A stretch of DNA of 64,000 nt from Eustoma russellianum (GCA_036186865.1 AP025066.1:18083697-18147696), one strand, 5' to 3'; shown: positions 11,600 through 22,962, numbered from the stretch's first letter. Notes: generated by a model from the letters alone, not told the origin. Made by a program: numbers and translations.

Positions 11600-11757
11600 A
11601 ATAAATTCGGCCATGACATTTAAGTTTATTATGGTTGTATTATACTTATGTACATAAATAGGTATAATGGATATGTCAAGATCAAAAAGGGCTAAATTAT
11701 GTATTTCATGAAACATGTTATGAAAAGGTATTTATATGTTTATATTTCAGCCAAATG
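10860..11757 (+). repeat. Left part of LTR X with microsatellites
   Basis: AT-rich DNA between B and solo LTR C. Because C carries AAATG duplications, this stretch was once continuous with 16611-17971, which ends like a gypsy LTR. The 5' end of X is not seen and probably lies beyond element B. The AAATG at 11753-11757 is the left TSD of C. No gene is visible. Confidence 0.55.
11010..11134. repeat. Compound microsatellite (TA)n(CAA)n(TAA)n(GAA)n
   Basis: Four simple repeats run head to tail: TA to about 11036, CAA to about 11058, TAA to about 11103, GAA to about 11134. Confidence 0.95.
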
Positions 11758-14437
11758 TGTTGTACCCTGCCTAAATTAGTACGGCATCTAGGGTCGGGGT
11801 GAAGCAAGGCGATAGAACGATACCTCGAAAGGAGGATACCTTCGGCTGCACCTATGATTATTTAAGATTAAAGGGAATTAGCATACCCCCCCTAAAGCGT
11901 AAAACACGAAGCAAGTGAGCTATTGGAAGTTTTCTTAAGAGTACTAAATTGTCTGTCCTGAGAATTGAGAACAATTCGAAGAAGTTTTTTTTAGATACGC
12001 AACTTCAAATTTAATGGGAAGTAGGACTATGTGACACGTCCATATACATATGGTATGGGCGCACATATATATACACATATAAGTCACATGATGGACTATT
12101 ATATGATAAGGGGTTTAACAGATTATGGTCCGTGGAAATATACCCAAGGGGAAGTCAATAAAGATACACAAACACGTGTATATATATATATACATATATA
12201 CATAGGTATACATATATATATATATATATACAAGTATATTAAGAAAGGAAAATGGGAGCACAGGCAAGATGTAATTGAGTTACATGCACACACATGAGTT
12301 TTCGGCCATAGAGTTTTAAGGAGTAACTAGTGGGATAGGGTTCCCCATCGAAACTCCAAAAGATGGGCATAATTAAGCCCTTAATAAAGGAAGAACTTCC
12401 TCCATCTAACCCCATTATGGCCGCCGGGTGCCATTTTGAAGTAAGACCAAAGGGACTTTAGCAATTAATTATAGAAATTCTTAAGGTCTAGCAGATTTAA
12501 CTTGGCGGAGAATAGGTTGCATGACACGCTTGTATAAAGCACTGGACATACATGGACTTATACATAGATATGTACGTATATAGGTACATGTATAGTGTAA
12601 AGTGGAAGCTATCATGTAATAAATGGCTTAATGGATTACAATACAATGAAAAGTTTACTTAAAGAACCGTATATAGAAAATACACGAATCTATGAATGCA
12701 AGAAATCTTCTTGATACTTCATGAATTTCAAACATCCAAGTGTATGTTTATATCAAAGTGGATCATCCATGTTTATGTTCTAAGATGTAACAACAAGATA
12801 TGTAAAAGAGATAGATTGTGAATAATATATGTGGATATACATATTGGTATATATAGACATACGGATCTAGGTATATATATATGGCAATAAAATGATTTTT
12901 AGGGAAATATGTTACACATATATACCTATACGGTTATATATATACACATCCACTTAGTATTTTCGGCCATAATGTGTATTTCTTGTAAGGATTATGACTT
13001 ATTTTAAATTGTGAGGAAATAGAAATATATATATGGATATATATATATATATATATGTATAACTATATACATGTGGGTAAGAATCATGAAAAGCATATAT
13101 GTGTAATTGAGAAAATATACATACATGGAGTATATATGTATATTTCGGCCAGGAAGTTGTGGGGAGTAAGCATTTGGAATTCAAGACAAATAAGAAAAAG
13201 CAAAGAGTAGATGGGTAATTAAGTGAGACAACCCCTTTAAGATGCACCCTTCCCTTCCCCATGATTAATAGCCACCGGTTACATAACCAAGTAGAAATTA
13301 TTACCTATTTTCTTCAGCAAACTTTCTTCTATCTATTTAAGTAGGGGATATTCCAAGAGACTACTCCATAAAGTAAGAAATATCTCTTCCCCTTCTCTCA
13401 AAGAAGCCGGCGGGAAGGTGAGCCAAAGAAGGATCAAGAACCCTCCAACCTCAAGGGTTGTCTAGGTAAGACAACCCTCCATAATCTTTAGTAAGTTACA
13501 TTTTAAGGGATGAAGCTCATATGACATCACTCTCTTTGACAAAACCGTGAACTTCACGGTTCTAGGCAAAGGTATTCAAGACACCAAACAAGGGTAGTGC
13601 CTTAGCAAGAGTGGATTTTTCTCAACCCGTTCAAGATGCAAATGGTAAGATCATCTAACCCAACCTAGTTGTATTATGAAACTAAAGAAGTGGCTAACAA
13701 ACACCATACACCGTATGTAATAGGAAAAGATGGGAGGGAATGCTTCTCATACCAACAAGTTCAAGCAAGATCCAAGGACTATGAAGGCAAGTACACTATA
13801 CTTTTTGTGGCTTGAATGTGAAAGTGCTTGCATGAATGACTAGAAAACCTTAAGATTCAATTTTAGATGTGAAATGCTAAGCTTTGATGCATGCAACTTT
13901 CGGCCTAGGGGTTAAGTGGCGTGTATGTGTGAGTTTTTGCTTAAAGGTGGATTCTTTATTGATTTTAAGCACTAGTATGTGATAATCCAAGATGAACATG
14001 CTAAAGATCCCTTCTTTTCCATGAATGGGGGCTACGGTGGGAAAGAGTAAAGGAAGTAAGGGTAGTTTTGCAAGAAGGGATAAGTTATGGGGTAAGATGT
14101 GAACAAGATTTATGCTTTTGTATGTTAAGCTTAGTATGATCATTGTGGATATGCTATTTGGCCTTGCATGTACATAATTGGGCTGTTTGAGGGTTAGGGT
14201 GCGTGTGCACCAAACTTTGCTAAGGGTTGTTTTAGTGGGTTTATGGGGTGTATGGCCAAGGAGTGATGTATGTAGCATACAAGCTGTTTTGGAATGATTT
14301 GTATATGATGTTTGTAGCGTGTTGAATCTGTAAATTTCCCATGAAAAGGGTAAGTTAGAAGTTTAATAAAGTTTTTATGACAAACAAATGCGAATTAGGG
14401 CCATTTAGGAAGGAAATGTGACAAACTATGAAATTTA

Positions 14438-14815
14438 CTGGAGCAGGGCAGATTTTAGGCCGTTTTGTGAGACCCGAAAAGAGACCATAGGGACCTTCAA
14501 TTTAGTTGATATTTGGTATGACACTAGCCTTATGTGTATATTAGATACGAGAGTTGGAATTTCGTTAAAAAGAGTTACGGATTATGTTTAGTGAAATTTT
14601 TACTAAAACTGGTCATGCTGGAAATTTTACTGGGCTAGACAAATTTTATATGACATAATGAGTAACCAGGAAATAGACCATAGGAATATGCAATTGGGCT
14701 AATTTTTGGCAGGATACTAGCCCTAGGTGTTTAGTAAGCTTGAGAGCTGGAATTTCTGAAAAAGGATTTACGGTGTGGTCACACTAAAATTTGTAGTAAA
14801 ATCGGTCAATCCAAA
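14438..14815 (+). repeat. Two ~190-nt internal repeats in LTR C
   Basis: Units near 14438 and 14631 share AGACCATAGG, GATACTAGCCCTA-like and GAGAGYTGGAATTTC blocks. Two to three related units occur in both D LTRs (about 42410-42960 and 54280-54830, opposite strand). Confidence 0.65.
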
Positions 14816-15593
14816 AAGCAGCATGTAACGGTTTTAGGAAATAGAATAAATGGTACCTCTAACGATATTATAAATCCGCGAAATTTATTTATCAACTACT
14901 TAAGACATATGTGAACCCTTCTATGCAAGCCACTTATTTTAGAATGACTAATTGAAGGGTAAACACCATAAATAAGTGGGCGTCACTAATATGAGATTTT
15001 GGGCAGAATTGAGGAACTTATTATAAGGCCTTGTTCGAATGGACTTAGGCCAGTTATACAACTTGGGCTCACAATCACCAATTAATGGAATGTTAATAAT
15101 AGTTTCCCAAAGCTGGCCCAAATTAAAAGAGGTTTAATGGGCATACACGAAAGACAAAAGAGAAAGGGGCGTTGTATCGCCAAAATTCAGCAGCCTTATT
15201 TTGTAATTAATCAACTAAGTGTCTTACGCATTTTATATCGTCACGAGAATTCTATTATGAATATAAATGACATTTTAGGCGTGTGTATGTCAATCACTCA
15301 TGATGGTGGGCCTAATCATAAGGGATTAAGGCCGTGTATATGGATTGATAAGTCTGAAATTTTTCAGCATAAAGCGAGAGTTGTACGAACGTGTATATGT
15401 AACGCATTATGTCATGGTTTGCATAATACATGTCATGCATTGCATCATCGTCCTTTACATGATTTATGAAATTGATTTTTATGCGAGAGAAAGATGAAAA
15501 GCATTTTTTTTTTAGAAAAGATTCTGTTTTAAAAAAAAAGAACACTTCCCACCGGTACCATGTGTTTATGTTCCTGGTCAGTAAGGACCCGCC

Positions 15594-15776
15594 CAGATCC
15601 GGGGTTAATTGATCTGATGATATGGACCATTCAGGCACGAAGAGAATAGACCTGATATGGATCGTTCAGGCCCAGAGAGAATAGACCCGATATGTGATGA
15701 CGTTACCATTCCGAATCCGGGAATAATAGATTCAAAGAGGAGACGTGACCGCCTCAGATCCGGGAAGATAGATCTG
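15594..15776 (+). repeat. CCGG hairpin array in LTR C
   Basis: Five units: the outer two have perfect CAGATC/GATCTG arms (15594-15616, 15755-15776); inner ones use CAGGC.../GACCTG-like and GAATC/GATTC arms around GGG/AGAGAATA loops. Confidence 0.8.
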
Positions 15777-16187
15777 AACACTCTATTGTTTTCTTGACGA
15801 TGATGTTTTGAAGGAAAAAGCATGAAAGATCATATTCTCGTTTTTATCATGACGCATCACACGTACATATGTAGGCATGTCATATTTATTGAATCATCGT
15901 GTAGTGACACATGATACTTAGACTAAGTTGTTATAACTTAGTAGTTCCTAACTATGACCTTATTAGTAATGATCCTTGATATGTTACGAATTGATGCAAG
16001 TTGCGGTCTTTTATTGTTATGTTCTTTATTAAGTAACGATCTTGCTTAAGTTATGATCTTGACGCATTAAGTGTTGATCACTAGCGGGTATTAGATGGAG
16101 GACAGGTATGTTTCTAACCGAAATTTTTGGGGTTCGGTTCTTGCACGTACTTTCCATTTAATCCTCGATTATTATAGTATACTTGCT

Positions 16188-16283
16188 GGTGACTTTGTCA
16201 CTCACCCCCTATTTTTCCTCCCAGAGGCTGCAGGGAACAAGATTGAATGGATTGAGGATGAACCTAGGGTCCCCTACTCGTGA
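16188..16283 (+). other. LTR C hairpin, acceptor-like site and mini-exon frame
   Basis: GGTGAC (16188-16193) pairs with GTCACT (16197-16202). CCCCCTATTTTTCCTCCCAG follows and ends at 16224. From 16225 the frame reads A-A-G-N-K-I-E-W-I-E-D-E-P-R-V-P-Y-S to TGA 16281-16283, in the same phase as in B, D and F. Acceptor and exon status are inferred from cross-element conservation. Confidence 0.6.
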
Positions 16284-16984
16284 GTGCAGCGAAGGATGGA
16301 TGGATTAGGAGACATGACTTGCCGGTTGTGACTGATAACTGATTATGTAATTGTGATGGGAAACATCTACTTTTGAGAATTTCGATACATTTGATTTGGA
16401 TTGTAAAACTATGAATGATTTCGTAGACGTTTTAATTTGAGGTTTTAATTCTGCCACGGTTTCGCTTACTTATTGACGTGTAAGCACGAAAGTCCATGCA
16501 TTATATCATGGACCATGACATGTTATGGATCGACACCTGGTACTCTCCTTAGTGAAGTACGGCGGGTGCACCGACTCCAGCTGGGCCGGGGTGCGGGGCT
16601 CTACAAAATGTGAATTAAAAAGAAATTATAAATATATATGTATATATATATACATATATAATAGACGGCAAAATGGGAAAAATGAAAAAGAAATAATGAA
16701 CTTTACGACACATGATAAAAAGAATATGGAATATTAGAAATTATGATTAATTTATGTATATTGTCTGAAATATGAAAGGATATAGAATAATATAGGACAT
16801 TAGGTTTTCTTGATTCTTATGATAGGTGGAATATGAACATTTCAGGATTTAAGTTATAGATTAAGTGGATATGTAGTGACTTTAAGAATATGATGATACG
16901 AGTATGATCGGATTATTTATACAAGTGATATGGAATAAAAACAGATGCATTTGCATATATGTCACATCATATGAAATGTTTAAA

Positions 16985-17225
16985 TGTTATGATATGAATA
17001 TGATTTTTGCTGTGTAAGGACAACTTATGGTTTCGGTATTATTTTACTGTGTACGGACAGTTTATAACATCTATATGATTTTGCTGTGTATGGACATCTT
17101 ATGGTTTTAGTGTTATTTACTGTGTACAGACAATTTATAACATTTATATTATTTTCACTGTGTACGGAGAGTTTATGGCATCGGTGTGATAGTACTGTGT
17201 ACGGACAGTTTATGACATCGGATGA
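16985..17225 (+). repeat. ~55-nt tandem hairpin repeats in LTR X
   Basis: Five to six units contain ACTGTGTACGGACAGTTTAT or close variants; ACTGT and ACAGT form a 5-bp stem over GTACGG. The position in the LTR matches the CCGG arrays of B, C, D and F, but the sequence is different. Confidence 0.8.
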
Positions 17226-17590
17226 TTTATCGTTATGCTTATCAAAGTTTTAATGACTTTGTTTTTCAGACAACGCACCATAGCATGATTTCATTTACAT
17301 GACCTATACGGGGTTCGATGAATATAGATGATGAAACTAAGTATGATGACTTCTTAGACTGAGATGAGGAAATCTGAGTATGGATATTCATGATGGTAAT
17401 GACTTACAGAAAGATGATCGTAAAGTATGCGTTGATGAAGATATCGTGATTCATGTTCTTTTTTATTATGGTTATGTATTTGATTTGTAAATGGAGACGC
17501 AATTTATTACGTTCTTGTTATGATTATCATTATTTTGTTACACCTTCTCCCATGCATGATCCACATGACGTATCTAGTAGGACTACTTGC

Positions 17591-17687
17591 TGAGCGATTA
17601 AAAGTTGGCTATCGCTCATACATGCCTTATCATATTTCAGAGGACAGGGACCCTGACGCCTTGTTCATTGAAGAGGAACCCTGCTAG
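17591..17687 (+). other. LTR X hairpin, acceptor-like site and mini-exon frame
   Basis: TGAGCGAT (17591-17598) pairs perfectly with ATCGCTCA (17611-17618), with two base pairs changed on both arms relative to element A. CAG at 17638-17640 follows a T-rich tract. In the shared phase, 14 codons including F-I-E-E-E-P run to TAG 17685-17687. Confidence 0.55.
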
Positions 17688-17971
17688 AGTACCCGTGAGC
17701 TAAGATGTAGGTCTGGGCTATGTATTTGATGTGTTGAGCTTTTCTTATTGTGATGTACTTAGACTATCATGAGACATTGTACTTTATGATTTGTGCGCAC
17801 CTGGACGATTTGTTATTATGCATGTCGTGAATTTATCTTTATGTTGCTTCTGCTATATCGATCATGATTCATGTTGACATGCACATGTATGGTATCGACG
17901 TCTTTTACTACTCGTAGTGGAGTGTGGCAGGTGCACTGTGCCGAAACCCCGGTTCCGGGTGGGGCACTACA

Positions 17972-19321
17972 GTTTACATGATCACGAAGAAAGTGATGTC
18001 GTACCTCTATGTGCTTTGCCTTAGTGTGTAATACGGTGTTCTTAGACAAATTGATGGCGCTCATACTATCACAATAAATAGGGATGCGATTTACAGTTAT
18101 TCCAAAATCAGATAGTTTCTGTTTTATCCATTAAAGTTTTGTGCAACAAAGACTAAGTGCCATGTATTCCGCTTCAGTGGTGGATAATGCTACACTTGTT
18201 TGCTTTTTCGAAAACCAAGATATCAATGAATTTCAAATAAATTGACATGTACCACTTGTGCTTTTTCTATCTATTTTATATCCGCCATAGTCCGCATCAG
18301 TATAAACATGTTAGTCAAATTCACAATTTTTATAGTACCAAATTCCTAAGGTGAGAATATGCTTAATGTATCGAAATATCCTTTTTATAGCTTTATAATG
18401 TGACACTTTAGGGTTGCTTTGAAAACGAGCACACATACAAGCACTAAACATGATATCGGGTCTACTTGCAGTAAGATAAAGCAAAGAACCAATCACAGAC
18501 CTATATAAACCATTGTCAAAGTCTTTTCCAATCTCATCTTTATCAAGTTTAGTTGTTACACTCATATGGGTGGGGGATGGTTTCAAGTTTTCAAAGTTAA
18601 AATTTTTAATCATGTCATTCACATATTTATCTTGGCTTATATGTATGCCTTTATTAGTTCATTTAATTTGCAAGCCTAGAAAATAATTTAACCCACCAAC
18701 CATAGACATTTCAAATTCGGATTTCATGCATGTTTCAAATTCTTCAACTAGCTTATGAGATGTACATCCAAAGACAATATCATCAACATAAATTTGAATA
18801 ATGCGTAAATCTGACTTTTCGTGTTTTAAGAATAAAGTACTATCTATGATACCTCTTTTAAATCTATTTTCTAAAAGAAAGGTAGCAAAATGATCATACC
18901 AAGCCCTATGTGCTTGTTTTAAACCATATATTGTCTTCTTTAATTTGTACACATGATTAGGATATTTTAAATCCTTAAAACCGGGTGGTTGTTTTACATA
19001 TACTTCTTCTTGTATAAAACCGTTTAAAAATGCACTTTTTACGTCCATTTGATAAAGTTTAATATCCTTCATGCAAGCACTAACAAGTAATAATTGTATG
19101 GCTTCCAAGCGTGCTACGGGTGCAAATTTTTGTTTGTAGTCTATTCCCTCTTCTTGATTGTAGCCTTGTGCTACAAGCCTTGCTTTGTTTCTAACGACTT
19201 TACCTTCTTCATTCATTTTGTTTTTGAAGACCCACTTTGTGCCTATTATCGTTTTATTTTGTAGTCGTGGCACTAAATCCCATATATCATTTCTTGTGAA
19301 TTGATTTAATTCATTATGCAT
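17972..19321 (-). pseudogene. RT and RNase H of element G
   Basis: Reverse transcriptase copies RNA into cDNA; RNase H removes the template. The frame 18659-19321 has the copia RT start (GTKWVFKNK), QMDVKSAFLNG, a PPGF segment and the catalytic YVDD at 18779-18790. A stop separates it from 18311-18622 (MSVTTKLDKDE, GSLLYLTASRPD). RNase H is interrupted by stops, and the C-terminal KHIEVRHHFLRDHV motif reads at 17972-18064 just before LTR X cuts it off. Lost start and stops make it non-functional. Confidence 0.88.
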
Positions 19322-19329
19322 AGCATCAA

Positions 19330-20940
19330 TCTAAGAAGAATCATTCAAAGCATCAATTACATTCTTGGGTTCGATTTCAGATATCATAGCATGGAATTGA
19401 TTTATGTCATAATTGATTTATTCTTCTACGTGGTCGTACACCTTGTATTATGTCGCCTATGATAAGGTCGTGTGGGTGATCCCTATGCCCTCTTGGTTGA
19501 TTATTTTCTAATTTTTCATGCATTTCTAAGTGATCATGCATTTCTAGTGTGTCGTGTTCATCATGTACGATATTTTCTTCTATATCATCTAACACGAGCT
19601 TTAGTTCAAAATCATCGTCATATTCTTTATTTATTTCATGTTCACCAAATTCATTAAATTTCACATGAATAGATTCTAAAATTTGTCTAGTGATAGGATC
19701 ATAACATCTATATGCCTTAAGATTCACAGAATATCCAACAAAAATGCATTCAATGGATTTAAACTCAAATTTATCTAGATTATCTTTTGTATTCAAAACA
19801 AAGCATGTACAACCATACACACGTAAATAATCAATTTTAGGCATGTGATCATTCAAAATTTCATAAGGAGTTTTGTTTATTTTCTTTCTAATCGATAACC
19901 GATTAACTATATAGCATGCACAATTTACGGGTTCCGCCCAGAAAAATCTAGGCTACTTATTTTCACATAGCATAGTTCTTGTAATTTCTTGTAATGTCCT
20001 ATTCTTTCTTTCTACTACTCCGTTTAACTGCGTTGTTGTTGGTGGCAAAAACTCGTGTTTAATACCTTTTTCTTCGCAAAATGGAATCATGTCCATATTT
20101 TTAAATTTGCTGCCTCTATCACTCCTAGTCTTTTTCACATTCAAACCATACTCATTTTCAAGTTTTTTTTATTAATTTAGAAATCTCAACAGCACTATCA
20201 TCTTTATTCGCAAGAAATAAAGTCCATGTATAGCAAGAAAAATCGTCAACGATGACACATGCATAATGTCGCCCACCAAGACTCCTAGTACGACTAGGAC
20301 CAAAGAAGTCAATGTGTAATAATTCTAAGACTCTAGACGTGCTAATTTCATTTTTAGATTTAAGTGATTCGCGTGTTTGTTTGCCTTTAACACAAGATTC
20401 ACAAAACTTAAAGTTGTCTAAATCAAGTTTAGGCAATCCTAGTACTAGATTCTTTTGTTGAAGTTTCTCAAGAGTTGAGCTGCCAAGGTGTCCTAACTGC
20501 CTATGCCACAAATTCACGTTAGGTTCATTTGACATAAAACATTTTACTTTAGCGTCTAACATGTCATCCATAGAAAGTGTAAAAATATTTCCTTCTCCTT
20601 TTCTTTCAATACTGTTTCTCCGTTTTTTATTTACTATATTGCAATATGGGTGAGTGAAACACACATCAAAACTATTGTTAAGAAACTGTGAGATGCTAAG
20701 CAAGTTGCAAGATAGACTATTTAACAAAAAGACGTTGGAGATTTGAAAAGTGCTTGGGTTTCCGATTGTACCTTTTCCGATGATTCTTTCTTCGTAGTTG
20801 TCTCCAAAGGTCACCGATCCACCTTTTGTAACCTTCTTCAACTTTGAAAACAAGCTCAAGTCACCCGTCATGTGCCTCGAGCAACCACTGTCAAGGAACC
20901 ACTTGATTGATGTATCTTTAGATGTATGTGATCCCTGCAA
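19330..20940 (-). pseudogene. Protease and integrase of element G
   Basis: The frame 20158-20940 opens with the copia protease motif (WFLDSGCSRHMTG, catalytic D-S-G), then the GAG-pre-integrase zinc region (LWHRQLGHLG ... C-x2-C) and the start of the integrase core (HIDFFGPSRTRSLGG). It shifts frame into 19953-20144 (ERKNRTLQEITRTMLCENK) and again into 19407-19856 (YLRVYGCTCFVLNTKDN, then the acidic linker before RT). At least two frameshifts and stops break it. Domain order is the copia order, integrase before RT. Confidence 0.88.
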
Positions 20941-22906
20941 TGTGTAACAACGATTTAGGTACCCTTTTATTTTGGGTCCTTAAGAGTTAGTTCTTCACCC
21001 TTTTGTAAGAGTACCTTTTGGTATCCAAACTTGGGTGACCTTCCTCAGTCTAACAAATGGTGAGAATAGAGATGAAGAAGCAATACAGTAGATGTTAGGT
21101 GCAAATTCATTTGGCCTATGGCCGAGAATGTCATCATGCTTATGGTATGGTTTTCATTTTTGACATGCCTTTGTGTTAGTGTGCATGGTGCGTGATCTAG
21201 ATGCATTTATGCTGTGTAAATGTCGTATATGCATTAATGGTTTTCTTTCATATTTATACGACACATAATTATATTTTGTATGAGATGAAAAAGAAGAAGC
21301 AGGATGAGATGAAGTGAGGGGTGATCTATGCGCCTTTTTAGGTGGTAAATTTGTCTTGAATGCATGTGGTTTCTTGGATGAAGATAAAATGAATTTGGTT
21401 GACTTATTTTGTATTTCATTTTTCTCAACGTATCCCAAACTGATTTTGTCGCTTTCATGCTTTTGTGAGGAGATGATGCGATCTAGCATGTTCGTACCCG
21501 TATCAAATTGTTTTACCATTGTTTCTAAATCTCCATTTCTTGATTTCAAATTTGAAATCTCGGATTTCATTTCATTATTTTCGGCCATTAATGACGAGAC
21601 CTCTGATTTCAATGCATTGATTGTGCAAGACGACTCTTCTTTTGAATCGTTTAATTGAGATACAATGTTCGTGTTAGATGATTCTAACAACCTCTTGTCT
21701 TCAATTAACCGTTTTTTCTTTTGCAAGAGTCTTTGTGAATTTATGCAGTTCAAGATACTGACTAAACAAATCATCATAAGAGGGTTCGGAATCAGAATCA
21801 GAATCAGAAGATATCTCGTTTGATGCTTTGGATGCAAAGCATACTTATGCCGTCTCTTCCTCGGTATCATCAGTCTCGGAGTAAGATGAGTCAATCCAAG
21901 TTGAGGCCTTGAGAGCTCTTCTTGAATTCCTTTGTTTAGGTTTTGAGACGGGTCTATTTTTGTTCCAATCCTTGTCATGGTTCTTGTTTGTTTGTTTGTC
22001 CTTGTTCAGACAGTCATATGATCAATGTCCAAGTTTCACGCATTCATAGTATTTTATGTCTTTATCGTTATTTTTATTTTTATTTCTCTTAGTTGGAACA
22101 GCCTTAGGTTTATTCTTTAATGATATTTTCATAAATTTTTTTCAAACATCATCTACGTGATCGGAAGATGTAGAGACGTATTCATTTGATTTAAAAGCAA
22201 TAGTCTTACCTTGTTTTGACATTGATTCTGGTTTCCTTAGTGTAAGTTTGCTTTTGTATACCTTTAAGGATCCGATTAGTTCCTCCATTTTTATTGATCT
22301 CGTTTCTTTACTTTCCTCAATTGCTGTGACTTTGGGGTCCTATTCGGATGGAAGACTTCTTAGCACCTTTTGAACCATTTTCTGTGTAGAAAAAGCTTTT
22401 CCAAGAGACTCAAGAGAGTTATAAATGTTAGTCAAGCGTAAGTCCACATTAACAATAGATTCGTTTGGTAATAACTTGAAGGACTCAAGAGTAGCCATAA
22501 GCATGTTTATTTTAGACTCTTTAACTTGACTAGTCCCTTAATGTTTCATTTCAAGAATTCTTCACATCTCTAGGGCACTAGAGCAATTCGACAAATAACT
22601 AGATTCACTTTTACTCAAACCATTTTAAAGAAGTTGCATGGCTCTAGCATTCATACTTAATTTCTTTATTTCATCACTAGTATATTCTTGTTTTGGTTTT
22701 ACGACTTCTAGTGTGACACCATCAATAGTGGATAACTTAGAAGGAATAAAAGAACCATCTTCTATAATGGACCACAAGTCTATATCAATGGGCATAAGAA
22801 AAAGTTTCATTCTAAGTTTCCATTGTATGAAGGACTCACCATCAAAAAGAGGAGGCCTTTGACTTGACATACCTTCTTGTTCGGTCTTGTGACTAGTGGA
22901 TGCCAT
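20941..22906 (-). pseudogene. gag of element G
   Basis: ATG at 22904-22906 begins a Gag with PPLFDGESFIQWKLRMKLF and DIDLWSIIEDG, very close to element H Gag. The first frame stops at 22625. Further pieces are seen to 21154: a serine-rich, coiled-coil-like region (LEESNTNIVSQLND-type text) and Thr/His-rich text before the protease. The CCHC knuckle region (about 22000-22100) is broken by stops. SIRE Gags are long and coiled-coil rich, which fits. Not translatable. Confidence 0.8.
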
Positions 22907-22948
22907 CTCACAAAGATCATTGGATCCTCTTGTATTGAGTGTGACTGC

Positions 22949-22960
22949 GCTCTGGTACTA
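22949..22960 (-). other. Degenerate PBS of element G
   Basis: Minus strand TAGTACCAGAGC differs at two bases from the initiator-Met site TGGTATCAGAGC and lies two bases from the LTR end at 22963. Confidence 0.65.
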
Positions 22961-22962
22961 CT

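Larger units (their letters stand above)
11758..16605 (+). mobile_element. Solo LTR C (4848 bp), gypsy type
   Basis: It begins TGTTGTACC and ends GGCTCTACA, and is flanked by identical 5-bp duplications AAATG (11753-11757 and 16606-16610). There is no PBS, PPT or coding region, so this is a solo LTR left by recombination between the LTRs of a full element. Its blocks align in order with the LTRs of B and D, but it is longer because of several TA-rich expansions (12180-12232, 13020-13060). It carries two ~190-nt internal repeats (14438-14815), a hairpin array (15594-15776) and the hairpin/acceptor/mini-exon module (16188-16283). Possible TATA: CTATTTAAG near 13329. It is among the longest solo LTRs one would expect in plants. 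Confidence 0.92.
16606..17971 (+). repeat. Right part of LTR X, ending inside copia element G
   Basis: The first five bases are the right TSD of C. The segment ends GGGGCACTACA at 17971 like the other gypsy LTRs, but is followed by copia RNase H sequence (element G, minus strand) instead of a PBS. X is therefore a solo LTR, or the 3' LTR of an element whose body lies left. It contains a tandem array (16985-17225) and the hairpin/acceptor module (17591-17687). Confidence 0.75.

Noticed and set aside
15594..15776. CRISPR-like array
   Set aside because: Units are diverged hairpins without equal unique spacers, sit inside plant LTRs and recur in several LTR families.
21154..21978. Separate gene in the middle of element G
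   Set aside because: Its text is the Gag coiled-coil and tail read partly in a shifted frame; it has no independent start or neighbours.
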